Assembly (NCBI GenBank): GCA_030680405.1
Contig: JAUXVT010000010.1
Location: forward strand, 1-64,000
DNA from: Thiobacillus sp.
GTDB taxonomy: Bacteria > Pseudomonadota > Gammaproteobacteria > Burkholderiales > Thiobacillaceae
Direction: 5' to 3'
Length of the DNA stretch: 64,000 nucleotides
Below are positions 18,446 through 26,633 of the stretch, one piece after another. The stretch's first letter is position 1; each line of letters begins with the position of its first letter. A model generated the notes under the pieces. The model ran no database searches, had not been told where the DNA came from, and worked only from the letters and a program-made list of their open reading frames with translations. A program made the position numbers and the translations under genes.

Positions 18446-19510
18446 ATGAATCATTTGAATCCGGATACGCTTCGCTTCATCTTGGAGAGCGCTATCCTGG
18501 CCCCTTCTGCGGACAATCAGCATCGAGTCCGTTTCAAGCTTGACCAAAATGCCATCCGTGTCACCTATACTGAGCCGGCGCTTCCGCCTCCCGGTGGCTA
18601 CAAACGTGCGCTCGTCCTGATGTCATTGGGCGCACTAGTCGAAAATCTCACTATCGCCGCCAGCCGCTTCGGCATACAAGCCGTCACTGCACTTTATCCC
18701 GATCCAAATCAGCCTGACTGGGTGTTGCAAACCCACTTGCAACCCGATCAGGCAGTGGTTGACCCCTTATGGCAATCCATTTCCTTGCGCCACACCAACC
18801 GCCGGGTGTTTTTTCATGGACCCCAGATGTCCGAAGCCGAGCGAGGCGAATTGGATGCGGCAGCAAATGCCTTTCCAGCTTGCCAATTACTCTGGCTGGA
18901 TGATCCCGCCAAACGAAATCACGCCCTTCGTTTGATGCGGCTCGCTGAGACCGAACGCTTCCGCACCCGCCTGCTTCACGATGAGCTCTTCTCCGCCATC
19001 CGTTTCGAAGCAGGCTGGCGTGAGACCTGCCCCGAAGGCCTGCCCCCGGGGGCTTTGGGCGTGGAACCGCCATTGCGTCCGATTTTTGCGCTATTGAGGC
19101 ATTGGCCGGCTATGCGCTTGGCCAATCTGCTGGGGGCGCATTACATGCTGGGTTGGCGTGCCTGCGACCTGCCCTGCCGGTTGGCGCCGCACCTGGGTTT
19201 GTTGGCTGTAAAAAATTCCGACGACCAGTCGGTCTACGATGTTGGGCGCACATTTCAGCGGGTTTGGCTGGCCGCCACAAGCCAGGGGCGCGTTTTACAG
19301 CCCATGCCGGCTTCGGCAATATTTGCACTGGAAGGGGCGAGTGTTGAGGGGATCCCAATCGCTACGCAACACAGCTTGGCGGACGGCTGGAAGTCCAGCC
19401 TGGGTGAGGCTATCCCATTGATGCTATTCAGGACAGGGTTTGCCAAGCCCTTGGCGGTTGCGGCCGGTCGGGCGGGGGTAGAAGCTTATGCGGATACAGA
19501 AAATGGATGA
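18446..19510 (+). CDS. Nitroreductase-fold protein (MoeY/Rv1355c C-terminal-like)
   Basis: The 354-residue protein starts at the ATG at 18446, one base after the stop codon of the ThiF-like gene. The N-terminus LRFILESAILAPSADNQHRVRF is the FMN-binding opening of nitroreductases. Later segments (SLRHTNRRVFF; SVYDVGRTFQRVWLAATSQG) match the family's second half. The middle segment (about 180-270) is longer than in ordinary NfsB-type enzymes. It could reduce or oxidise a product made by the two preceding genes. The exact chemistry is unknown; assignment to the fold is good, to a reaction poor. Confidence 0.75.
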   Translation: MNHLNPDTLRFILESAILAPSADNQHRVRFKLDQNAIRVTYTEPALPPPGGYKRALVLMSLGALVENLTIAASRFGIQAVTALYPDPNQPDWVLQTHLQPDQAVVDPLWQSISLRHTNRRVFFHGPQMSEAERGELDAAANAFPACQLLWLDDPAKRNHALRLMRLAETERFRTRLLHDELFSAIRFEAGWRETCPEGLPPGALGVEPPLRPIFALLRHWPAMRLANLLGAHYMLGWRACDLPCRLAPHLGLLAVKNSDDQSVYDVGRTFQRVWLAATSQGRVLQPMPASAIFALEGASVEGIPIATQHSLADGWKSSLGEAIPLMLFRTGFAKPLAVAAGRAGVEAYADTENG

Positions 19511-19535
19511 GTGGCTAACTCAATCTCTTCCTGTA

Positions 19536-19552
19536 TGTCGAAAAATTTTACA
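19536..19552 (+). promoter_or_regulatory. Candidate PrsR operator, copy 1
   Basis: TGTCGAAAAATTTTACA, a TGTCG-N7-TTACA motif with TGT/ACA ends. It lies 86 bp upstream of the sigma-54 -24 box at 19638. The same 17-bp pattern occurs upstream of the other two PEP-CTERM genes in the window. The spacing fits an enhancer site for a sigma-54 activator, and PrsR is encoded nearby. Confidence 0.65.
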
Positions 19553-19637
19553 CTTCTCAAATCGGCCGCATACCGTACCGTAACTCAAATAATTTAAAAT
19601 CATGGAAATCAAGTTGTTACATGATGCGCTTCGCTTC

Positions 19638-19652
19638 TGGCACGGGGCCTGC
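19638..19652 (+). promoter_or_regulatory. Sigma-54 promoter of the PEP-CTERM gene at 19731
   Basis: TGGCACGGGGCCTGC followed by TT matches the -24/-12 consensus with the exact GG-N10-GC spacing. It lies 79 bp before the start codon of the PEP-CTERM gene. Confidence 0.8.
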
Positions 19653-19730
19653 TTTAAGTTGCGCATCGGGTTCCCATTCAAGAAACCCGTCTTGGTCAAA
19701 ACCAGTTTCTTTAGTGGAAGGAAATCAATC

Positions 19731-20558
19731 ATGAAAATCGCAACTTTTAAACCTTTGTTCATCGCAACCGGATTGGCCATGGGGCTGGGGATGACCGCCA
19801 CTGCGTTTGCAGTAGCATTGCCACAGTTTCAAGTTGACCCCGACTCCAACGTGGGCACACTCAACAACTTCTATGCAACCTCTATCAATGGCGGCTCGTC
19901 TGAGCGCTTGGCAAAGGTTGGTGGAAACCAATTAGTTGCCACGTTCGGTTATTTGGCCTTTTCCGGCTTCTCTAACGACGGTCCGTTGGGATCGATTGGT
20001 AATGTGCCCGCGATTGATAGTGGTCTCGGGGTTACTTACGGGCTCTACCTCACTTTCGACTTGGTGGCAGATTGGAACGGCGACGGCGTTTTTGGCGGCT
20101 TGGGTAGCAACTACACCCTGTCAAGCCTGAATTTCAATGTATATCAGGATAGTGACTTTGCTGCTGTTGCGACTCGAACCACCTTCACCCCGGCCACCCT
20201 CGCTGCAGATGCATCGATCGCGCAAAATGGCGGAGACACCTTGTTTGGTTCCGGAAGTTTGCTGGCAGGCATTGCGGGCATCGACGCACTTGGCGGAGCA
20301 TTCCTGAACTCGACCACGACTTACGCGAATACCGCAGCCGGCAACGCTTTTTTCGTGGATCCTGTCCCGTTCTACACGCTGGCGTTCAACGCCTTCAACA
20401 ATACGTCCCAAGGTGTACAAATTGGAACTGACTTCATTGCAATTTCGGCTGCCGGTTTAGTCGATTTCAATCAAGTCCCTGAACCGGCCACTTTGGCCTT
20501 GCTCGGTATGGGTCTGGTGGGTATGGGCATTTCGCTGCGCAAGCGCAAAGCTGCCTAA
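19731..20558 (+). CDS. PEP-CTERM sorting domain protein 1
   Basis: The 275-residue secreted protein starts at the ATG at 19731 behind a GGAAGGAAA ribosome site; the frame is open further upstream across the promoter. A signal peptide (about 1-27, ending AFA-VAL) is followed by a Gly/Asn/Thr-rich beta domain with almost no cysteine. The C-terminal tag contains VPEPATLALLGMGLVGMG and ends in RKRKAA, the exosortase recognition signal. Such proteins are cleaved by exosortase and associate with exopolysaccharide or the floc/biofilm matrix. It is driven by its own sigma-54 promoter and ends at a strong terminator. The body domain is not assigned. Confidence 0.92.
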   Translation: MKIATFKPLFIATGLAMGLGMTATAFAVALPQFQVDPDSNVGTLNNFYATSINGGSSERLAKVGGNQLVATFGYLAFSGFSNDGPLGSIGNVPAIDSGLGVTYGLYLTFDLVADWNGDGVFGGLGSNYTLSSLNFNVYQDSDFAAVATRTTFTPATLAADASIAQNGGDTLFGSGSLLAGIAGIDALGGAFLNSTTTYANTAAGNAFFVDPVPFYTLAFNAFNNTSQGVQIGTDFIAISAAGLVDFNQVPEPATLALLGMGLVGMGISLRKRKAA

Positions 20559-20597
20559 CAAGATAGTTGGGTTCCGTCCCAAATATCCCGCCTCAAT

Positions 20598-20629
20598 AAA
20601 AACCCCCGCCCTAAAAGGCGGGGGTTTTT
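20598..20629 (+). terminator. Intrinsic terminator after PEP-CTERM gene 1
   Basis: AAAAACCCCCGCC, loop CTAAAA, GGCGGGGGTTTTT. It is nearly symmetrical, so it could also stop the prsT transcript coming from the other strand. Confidence 0.9.
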
Positions 20630-20636
20630 ATTTGTC

Positions 20637-20666
20637 TACACTGCACACTTGTACACTGCACACTTG
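20637..20666. repeat. Two-copy 15-bp direct repeat
   Basis: TACACTGCACACTTG occurs twice in immediate succession, just beyond the terminator, in the convergent space between PEP-CTERM gene 1 and the first TPR gene. It is probably a simple slippage duplication. Confidence 0.8.
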
Positions 20667-20832
20667 GATTGTTGCTTGCCAATGTTCTACAGATACTGAA
20701 ACAGGGTGGGGCTTGGGTATCGGTCTCCAAAGGCGCCTTTCCTGCTGATCATTAAGGCGGCTGATCTGCCGCCGCGTCAACAAGGCGCAACGATGGAAGC
20801 CTGTTCTGCTTGACCTGTGGGTTCAGGCCGGC

Positions 20833-23613
20833 TCAGAGGGTTTTGAGCAGGTTTCTGGCGGCTTCCTGTTCGGTGAAATTCGGGGTATCCCTGAGCAGTT
20901 GTTCCAGTTCCTTCCGGGCTTGGACTTTGTTTTCGGTGCGGGCCATGGCAACGGCATGATGGTATCGAATAACGGCCACTTTGGGCGCCTTGGCTAAAGC
21001 CTTGCGCAACAGTTCTAGGCCACGCGGGGTTTGCCCCTGTTCCACCAGTATCCATCCGAGCGTGTCCTGCACGGCAGGGCTGTCCGGCGCGAGTTTCAGC
21101 GCTTGCTCAGCCGTTGCCAGCGCGCGCTTGTCGTTTTCAGTTTGATACAGGGTGGCCAGGTTGTTAAGGACTGACGGGTTTTTAGGAAGCTGACGCAGGA
21201 CTAGCTGGAATTGGGTGATGGCGTCCTTATTCCGGCCATTTCGCATGTGGTGCTCGGCGAGGTAAGTGCGCACGGCGTCGTCGTTGGGGTGTTGCATGAG
21301 CCAGTCGCTCAGACGCTGTTCGGCCGCGCTGGTATTGCCGGACCGAATGTGGGCTTGATGAAGCTTGATGATTCCGGCTGATCCGGCCCCTTTTTTCAGT
21401 GCAAGTTCATAGGCCTTGACTGCTTGCGGCAGGTGTTTCTGGGCTAGCTGGATGTCGGCTTCACGCTCGTAGCCTAATGGGGATTCAGGTTGTTGAGTCT
21501 GAATTTTGCGGGCAAGCTGCAGGGCGGCTTCAGGCTTATTCTCGGCCATTTCCAGGCGGAGCAGGGCATCCTGGCTTTGCAGGTGGCTGGGCTTGAGTTG
21601 CAGGGCTTTCTGCAAGCTGGCGCGGGCACCCTTCAAATTGTTATCCGCGATCTGCGCCAGGGCAAGACGAAGGTAGGCATCCGCCGATTGTGGCGCCTTT
21701 TTTGTCAGATTGGTGAAGGTGGTGATGGCGCCAGACTTCTCGTTGATGGAGAGTTGGAGGGTGCCCAACAGGTCAAGCGCAGCGGGGTTGTCCGGATTGG
21801 CGTTAACCGCTTCAGTGGCCACAGCCAGGGCTTTCCGGGGTTCATTCATGGCCATGTAATGACTGACAAGCGCAGCACTCGGGAGGATGGCTTCCGGGTG
21901 TGACTTGACAGCTTTATCCAGCCAACTGATGTAATCCTTTTCCTGCTTGTTGAGGCCGGCAAGTTCGGCCAGAGCCATCATCGCTTGCAGGTTGTTCTTG
22001 TCCTTGTTCAGAACACGTTCAAAGCGTTTGCGGGCGGCTTCGGGTTGCTTATCGCGTAGGTCGAGTTGCGCGAGGCTGGCTGCCGCCGGAAAGAACGCCG
22101 GATCGATAGCCAGGGCCTTCTCAAAGTTCTTGCGGGCACTGGCCAAGTCATTTTTCCCCAAATAAGCCTTGCCACGCAGGTTGTGCGTTACCGGGCTATT
22201 GGGTAGTTTTTTTTCCATGGCATCAATTGCGACGAGTGCCTTGTCGTATTCCTTGCGTTCCAGGTGGCTTAACACCAGTAGGTTGTCTGCCTTATATTGG
22301 CCGGGGTCCAGTGCCGCGGCAGCTTCCAGATCGGTGATGGCGCGAAGAGTGTCTCCTGCGGCAAGATGGCTGAGTCCTAACTGGGTTTGAACCGCGGCAT
22401 TCTTGGGGTCGATTAGCGCAGCTTTTTCCAACAACTCTGCCGCCTTTGTCGACTCGCGTTTGATGCGATACGCTTCGCTGGCAAGAACAAGCGCCAACGC
22501 ATCCTTTGCGTCAGGGGATAAGAGTGGTGCAAGCGTTTCTAAAGCCTTGTCGGGCCGATCCTGCTTGATTTGCGTTGCGGCCAATATTCTGCGTGCGTGG
22601 CCATTGCCAGGGTACTGCGCTAGAAATCGGCCGAGAAGACTTTCTGCCTGTTGATAGGAGCCCAAGGCGTAAGCCGTCTCACCGAAAAGCAGGACACTCG
22701 GCATATGGTCAGGGGTGATCTTGAAAACCTCTTGCAGGCCATCGCGCGCCTCGGGGTATTTTTTCTGGTGGAAATTGAGCAGGGCCTGGAGATAATGGGT
22801 GCCAATTGAATTTGGAGAAAGCGTGCGCGTCTTCTCAATATCATTGCGCGCGGACTCCCATTGACCAAGGGCCATATTGAGGGTGGCATGGCTTTGCAGC
22901 GCTTCCAGATTATTCGGCTCGGATTTCAGAGCGTTCGTATAGGCAGCCATGGCACCTTGTGAATTATTATTTAGTTGTTCCAGGCTTCCGATAAATATCC
23001 AGGTCTTGGCCTGCTTGTCTTTTATCTTGAGTGCGGCATCAAGCCATTCTCTGGCTTTCACCATGTTGCGTTCTGCTACAGCGCATTGTGCCAAACCCCA
23101 GTAAGTCGGCGGATTGTTTGTGTCGGTATCGAGGGATTTCTGGAAATGGCTGCAAGCCTCTTCCCGTTTGCCTAGCTTGAGCATGGCATCGGCCCGCAGT
23201 TGCAAAATACGTGCGAGATTGGACTTGGAGGTTTGCTCGCTCGGTTGAATTTCATCGAGTACCCGCTGGTACTCGCCCATGAGAAACAAGGCTTCGCCGA
23301 GTGGGGGCTTGATGGATTCACGGTTAACCCCCAGCTTTTCAGCTCGGCCAAGCTCCTTTTCAGCTTCGGCCCCCATGCCGGTTTTTAAGTAGACTTGCCC
23401 GAGTAGCAGTCTGGCTTGCGGGCTGTCAGGGTTTTTCTGGATCGCGTTTTTTAACTCGACAATGCTGCCCTTGAGGTTGCCTTTGTCCTCAAAGTCCTTG
23501 GCGCGCTGGATGTGTTCCTGTTCCGTGAGACTTGATATGCGGTCACAACCCGAAAGCGCGGCGGATGTGGCAAAGGCCAGGGCGATGGCCAGGGCGACGG
23601 GATGTTTGGTCAT
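20833..23613 (-). CDS. prsT: PEP-CTERM system TPR-repeat lipoprotein PrsT, copy 1
   Basis: The 926-residue lipoprotein has the lipobox ALSGC with lipidation at C23. The rest consists of TPR repeats of about 34 residues, many with the family signature of LLG, A-x-A and DP-x-N-P turns, up to the C-terminus. PrsT proteins belong to the exosortase/PEP-CTERM gene neighbourhood and probably organise polysaccharide or protein export at the envelope. It is followed by a second paralogue of the same size and then prsR-prsK. Codon usage looks less GC-rich than in the second copy, hinting at a different history. Confidence 0.88.
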   Translation of the reverse strand: MTKHPVALAIALAFATSAALSGCDRISSLTEQEHIQRAKDFEDKGNLKGSIVELKNAIQKNPDSPQARLLLGQVYLKTGMGAEAEKELGRAEKLGVNRESIKPPLGEALFLMGEYQRVLDEIQPSEQTSKSNLARILQLRADAMLKLGKREEACSHFQKSLDTDTNNPPTYWGLAQCAVAERNMVKAREWLDAALKIKDKQAKTWIFIGSLEQLNNNSQGAMAAYTNALKSEPNNLEALQSHATLNMALGQWESARNDIEKTRTLSPNSIGTHYLQALLNFHQKKYPEARDGLQEVFKITPDHMPSVLLFGETAYALGSYQQAESLLGRFLAQYPGNGHARRILAATQIKQDRPDKALETLAPLLSPDAKDALALVLASEAYRIKRESTKAAELLEKAALIDPKNAAVQTQLGLSHLAAGDTLRAITDLEAAAALDPGQYKADNLLVLSHLERKEYDKALVAIDAMEKKLPNSPVTHNLRGKAYLGKNDLASARKNFEKALAIDPAFFPAAASLAQLDLRDKQPEAARKRFERVLNKDKNNLQAMMALAELAGLNKQEKDYISWLDKAVKSHPEAILPSAALVSHYMAMNEPRKALAVATEAVNANPDNPAALDLLGTLQLSINEKSGAITTFTNLTKKAPQSADAYLRLALAQIADNNLKGARASLQKALQLKPSHLQSQDALLRLEMAENKPEAALQLARKIQTQQPESPLGYEREADIQLAQKHLPQAVKAYELALKKGAGSAGIIKLHQAHIRSGNTSAAEQRLSDWLMQHPNDDAVRTYLAEHHMRNGRNKDAITQFQLVLRQLPKNPSVLNNLATLYQTENDKRALATAEQALKLAPDSPAVQDTLGWILVEQGQTPRGLELLRKALAKAPKVAVIRYHHAVAMARTENKVQARKELEQLLRDTPNFTEQEAARNLLKTL

Positions 23614-23664
23614 TTATGTGTACTCCACTAATTGATGCGGTGATTTAATGAGCCTTGAACAGTT

Positions 23665-23753
23665 CGTCGTTGCGAGGTGAGCAGCTTTGTGGCAATCCAG
23701 GCAAGCCTATTTAATCTAACCGTTGGATTGCCACGCTTGCGCTCGCAATGACG
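23665..23753. repeat. Palindromic MITE/REP-like element
   Basis: An 89-bp near-palindrome lies between the two prsT copies. The ends are CGTCGTTGCGAG and CTCGCAATGACG (one mismatch as inverted repeats). The inner arms are GTGGCAATCCA (23689-23699) and TGGATTGCCAC (23724-23734), a perfect 11-bp inverted pair. Sequences with CATTGCGAG ends and GGCAATCC arms are widespread dispersed repeats in bacteria. No coding capacity. Confidence 0.8.
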
Positions 23754-23798
23754 GCTTGTTCAGTGTTTCCATACAAAGGAAGTTTATTCGGCCACCGG

Positions 23799-26582
23799 CT
23801 AGCGCGTTTTACCTTGAAGCTGTTTGAGTAGGGCGCGCGCTTCACCCTCCTGGGGGAACGCTGCACCACTTGCCAGCAGTCGTTCGAGCTCGCGCTGCGC
23901 ACGGGTGGGGTCGCCGGATTGGGCGAAGGCCGACGCCAGGTGGAACTGGATTTCTGCTGCATCGGGGGCTTTGGTCAGGGCCTGCTGTAACAGTTTGATG
24001 CCGCGCCCAGTCTGTCCCTGCTGAACCAGTATCCAGCCCAGCGTATCCATCACGGCAGGACTGTCGGGTTTGAGCTTGAGCGCCTGCTCGGCAAAGGCGG
24101 GTGCGCGGCTGTCCCTGGACTCGGAGAGAGACCACGCAAGATTATTCAGAACCAGAAGGTTGTTTGGGTTGCTCTTGTTCAAGATCAAATAATGTTCGGC
24201 AGCGGCTTTGTGCTGGCCGCGTTTGATCAGGCTTTCGGCCAGTGCAGCACGGGTGCTGGCGTCTTGCGGGTGGCTGGCAAGCCAGCTGGCGAGGCGTTTC
24301 TCGCCTTCTTCGGCGCGCTGGGTGGCATTGAAGACCTGCAGCTGGCGGATGAGCAGCGCGCCGGAGGGTTCAAGCTTGTGCGCGCGCTCGAAGGCGGCGA
24401 GGGCGGCGGGGTAATCCTTGCGCGCGAACGCGGTGTCGCCTTCGAGGATAAAGCCAGCCGGGCTATTGGGTTTTTGCTGCTGCACCTGTTTGGCGAGTTT
24501 GTGGGCCTCATCAAACCGCATGCCCTGGATCTCGACGCCGCCCAGAATCAGCTGAGCGTTGAGGAAGTCGGGCTGGATGCGCAGGGCGTCCTGCAGGTTT
24601 TTGCGTGCACCGGGCAGGTCTTTGGCAACGATCTGCACGGTGGCGAGCTTGACCAGCGGCGCGGCCTGGCCGGGCTGGCGTTCGACCAGCTTGCGGTAGC
24701 TGCCCAGCGCGTTGGTGGTGTCTCCCAGCGCCAGCTGGGTGGTGCCGAGAAGGTCGATCGCAGCCGGGTTGTCGGGATTGGCGTTGGCTGCTTCGCGGGC
24801 GGCGGCGAGCGCCTGGTTCTTGTCGCCCTTGGCGAGCAGATAGCGCGCCAGCGCCACCCGCGGTTGCAGCGCCTGCGGGTGGGCGGCGGCGGCTTTTTCC
24901 AGCCAGCTGACGTAGGTTTTTTCGTCCTTGTTGCGCAGGCTCAGGTCGGCCAACGCGAGCAGGGCGTTGAGGTGCTTGGGGTCGGCCTTGAGGATGCCTT
25001 CAAAGCGCTGGCGCGCGGCAGCGGGCTGATTGTCCTTTAGGTCGAGTTGCGCCAGGTTGGCCGCAGCGGGGAAGAACGCGGGATCGAGCTTGAGCGCCTG
25101 GCTGAAGCTGTTGCGCGCGCGGGTGGCATCCTGTTTGCCGAGGTAGGCCGCGCCCCGGTAGTTCCAGGTGAGCGGATTGGCGGCCTGTTTCTTTTCCAGC
25201 GCGGCGATGCTGGCCAGCGCGGCGTCGAACTGTTTTTGTCTCAACTGGTTGAGAATGATGAAGGTGTCGGCGCGGCTGCTGCTCCCTTCCATATCGGCGG
25301 CGGCCTGGAGGTCGGCCATGGCACGGTTGTCGCCCTGGGCGAGCCGGGAAATGCCGAGCTCGGTGCGGATGGCGGCGCTGTCGGGGCTGCGCTGGACGGC
25401 CTGTTCGAAATACGTCGAGGCCTGGGCAAAGTCTTTTTTGGCCAGCGCAATTTCGCCGGCGACGACCAGCACGCCGGCGTCCTGGTTGGCTGATTTGAGC
25501 GCCGGGGCCAGGGTGCGCGCCGCATCGTCGGGACGTCCCAGGCGCAGTTGCGAGGCGGCCAGCAGGCGCAGCGCATACAGGTTGTTCGGCGCGACCTTGA
25601 CCACCTTGTTGAGATGCGCCTCGGCGGTCTGCAGGTTGCCGAGTGCGTATTCGATCGAGCCGCCCAGCAGCAGGGCGGGAACGAACTCGGGTGCGCTCTT
25701 CAGCACGGCCGCCAGGTGGTCGCGCGCGCGTTCGGTTTTCTTTTCGCGAAAGTCGATGAGTGCCTGGGTGTAACGCGCCTGCAGGCTGTTGGGCATGGCT
25801 TTCAAGGCGGCGTCAACTTCGCGGCGCGCGTCAGCCAGCTTGTTGTCGGCGATGGCAATGCCCGCCAGTGCCAATCGGGCATTGGTATGCCGGGGATCGA
25901 TCTTGAGGACTTCATGATAAACCGCGGCGGCTTCGGCCGATTTCCCGGTGGCGCGCAGCAGGTCGCCCTTCAGCAGCAGGCTGTCGCGGTGCCTGGGGTC
26001 GATGCGCAGGGCCTGGTCGAGCGCCTGCATGGCCTTGTCGGCATCGCCGTCGGCCAGGGCCAGCTGCGCCAGCGCCAGATGAATTTCGGCATTGTCGGGT
26101 GCGGCCTGCTGCGCTTGCAGCAGCGCTTTGCGCGCTTCCTCCTTGCGCCCCAGGCCGAGTGCGGCGGTGGCGCGCAGGGCCTGCAGGGTGGCGGCGTCAG
26201 GGTCGCTGTCGGCCGGCGCAGGCAGCTCGTCCAGCACGCGCTGGAATTCGCGCTGGCCCAGCAGGGCACGGGCGATCATCGGGTTGACGGCGCTCGTCGC
26301 ATAGCCCGCTTCGCGGGCACGCCGGAATTCCTTTTCGGCGCTGGCCAGGTCGCTTTGCTCGAGATAGAGCTTGCCCAGCTCGTAGCGTGCCTCGGGGTTT
26401 TTTTCGTCTTCCGCCACGGCGTTTTTGAGCTGGATCATCGCCGTCTTGTAGTCCCCTGCCGCGAGCTTCGTCCGGGCTTCGGTGACCAGGGTGGTGCTGT
26501 CTTCTGCGCCACAGGCGGTCAACAGACTGGTTCCTAGAATCAAGGCCAGCAGCAGCCAGGGCGCGGGGACGGGGGTGGGCAT
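23799..26582 (-). CDS. prsT: PEP-CTERM system TPR-repeat lipoprotein PrsT, copy 2
   Basis: The 927-residue protein is read from the ATG at 26582, with GGAG upstream; a TTG four codons earlier is the alternative. The lipobox SLLTAC places the lipid on C24. About two dozen TPR units follow in the same order as in the neighbouring copy (shared segments include LAGDTTNALGSYRKL-like and VMDTLGWILVQQGQTGRG-like repeats), so the two are paralogues from a tandem duplication that has since diverged strongly. It is nearest to prsR and probably the ancestral member of the prsK-prsR-prsT set. Confidence 0.9.
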   Translation of the reverse strand: MPTPVPAPWLLLALILGTSLLTACGAEDSTTLVTEARTKLAAGDYKTAMIQLKNAVAEDEKNPEARYELGKLYLEQSDLASAEKEFRRAREAGYATSAVNPMIARALLGQREFQRVLDELPAPADSDPDAATLQALRATAALGLGRKEEARKALLQAQQAAPDNAEIHLALAQLALADGDADKAMQALDQALRIDPRHRDSLLLKGDLLRATGKSAEAAAVYHEVLKIDPRHTNARLALAGIAIADNKLADARREVDAALKAMPNSLQARYTQALIDFREKKTERARDHLAAVLKSAPEFVPALLLGGSIEYALGNLQTAEAHLNKVVKVAPNNLYALRLLAASQLRLGRPDDAARTLAPALKSANQDAGVLVVAGEIALAKKDFAQASTYFEQAVQRSPDSAAIRTELGISRLAQGDNRAMADLQAAADMEGSSSRADTFIILNQLRQKQFDAALASIAALEKKQAANPLTWNYRGAAYLGKQDATRARNSFSQALKLDPAFFPAAANLAQLDLKDNQPAAARQRFEGILKADPKHLNALLALADLSLRNKDEKTYVSWLEKAAAAHPQALQPRVALARYLLAKGDKNQALAAAREAANANPDNPAAIDLLGTTQLALGDTTNALGSYRKLVERQPGQAAPLVKLATVQIVAKDLPGARKNLQDALRIQPDFLNAQLILGGVEIQGMRFDEAHKLAKQVQQQKPNSPAGFILEGDTAFARKDYPAALAAFERAHKLEPSGALLIRQLQVFNATQRAEEGEKRLASWLASHPQDASTRAALAESLIKRGQHKAAAEHYLILNKSNPNNLLVLNNLAWSLSESRDSRAPAFAEQALKLKPDSPAVMDTLGWILVQQGQTGRGIKLLQQALTKAPDAAEIQFHLASAFAQSGDPTRAQRELERLLASGAAFPQEGEARALLKQLQGKTR

Positions 26583-26633
26583 AGGAGACTCCAATATCGT
26601 TATGTAGATTGTAGGGGAATAGCGCAGGAGGAT

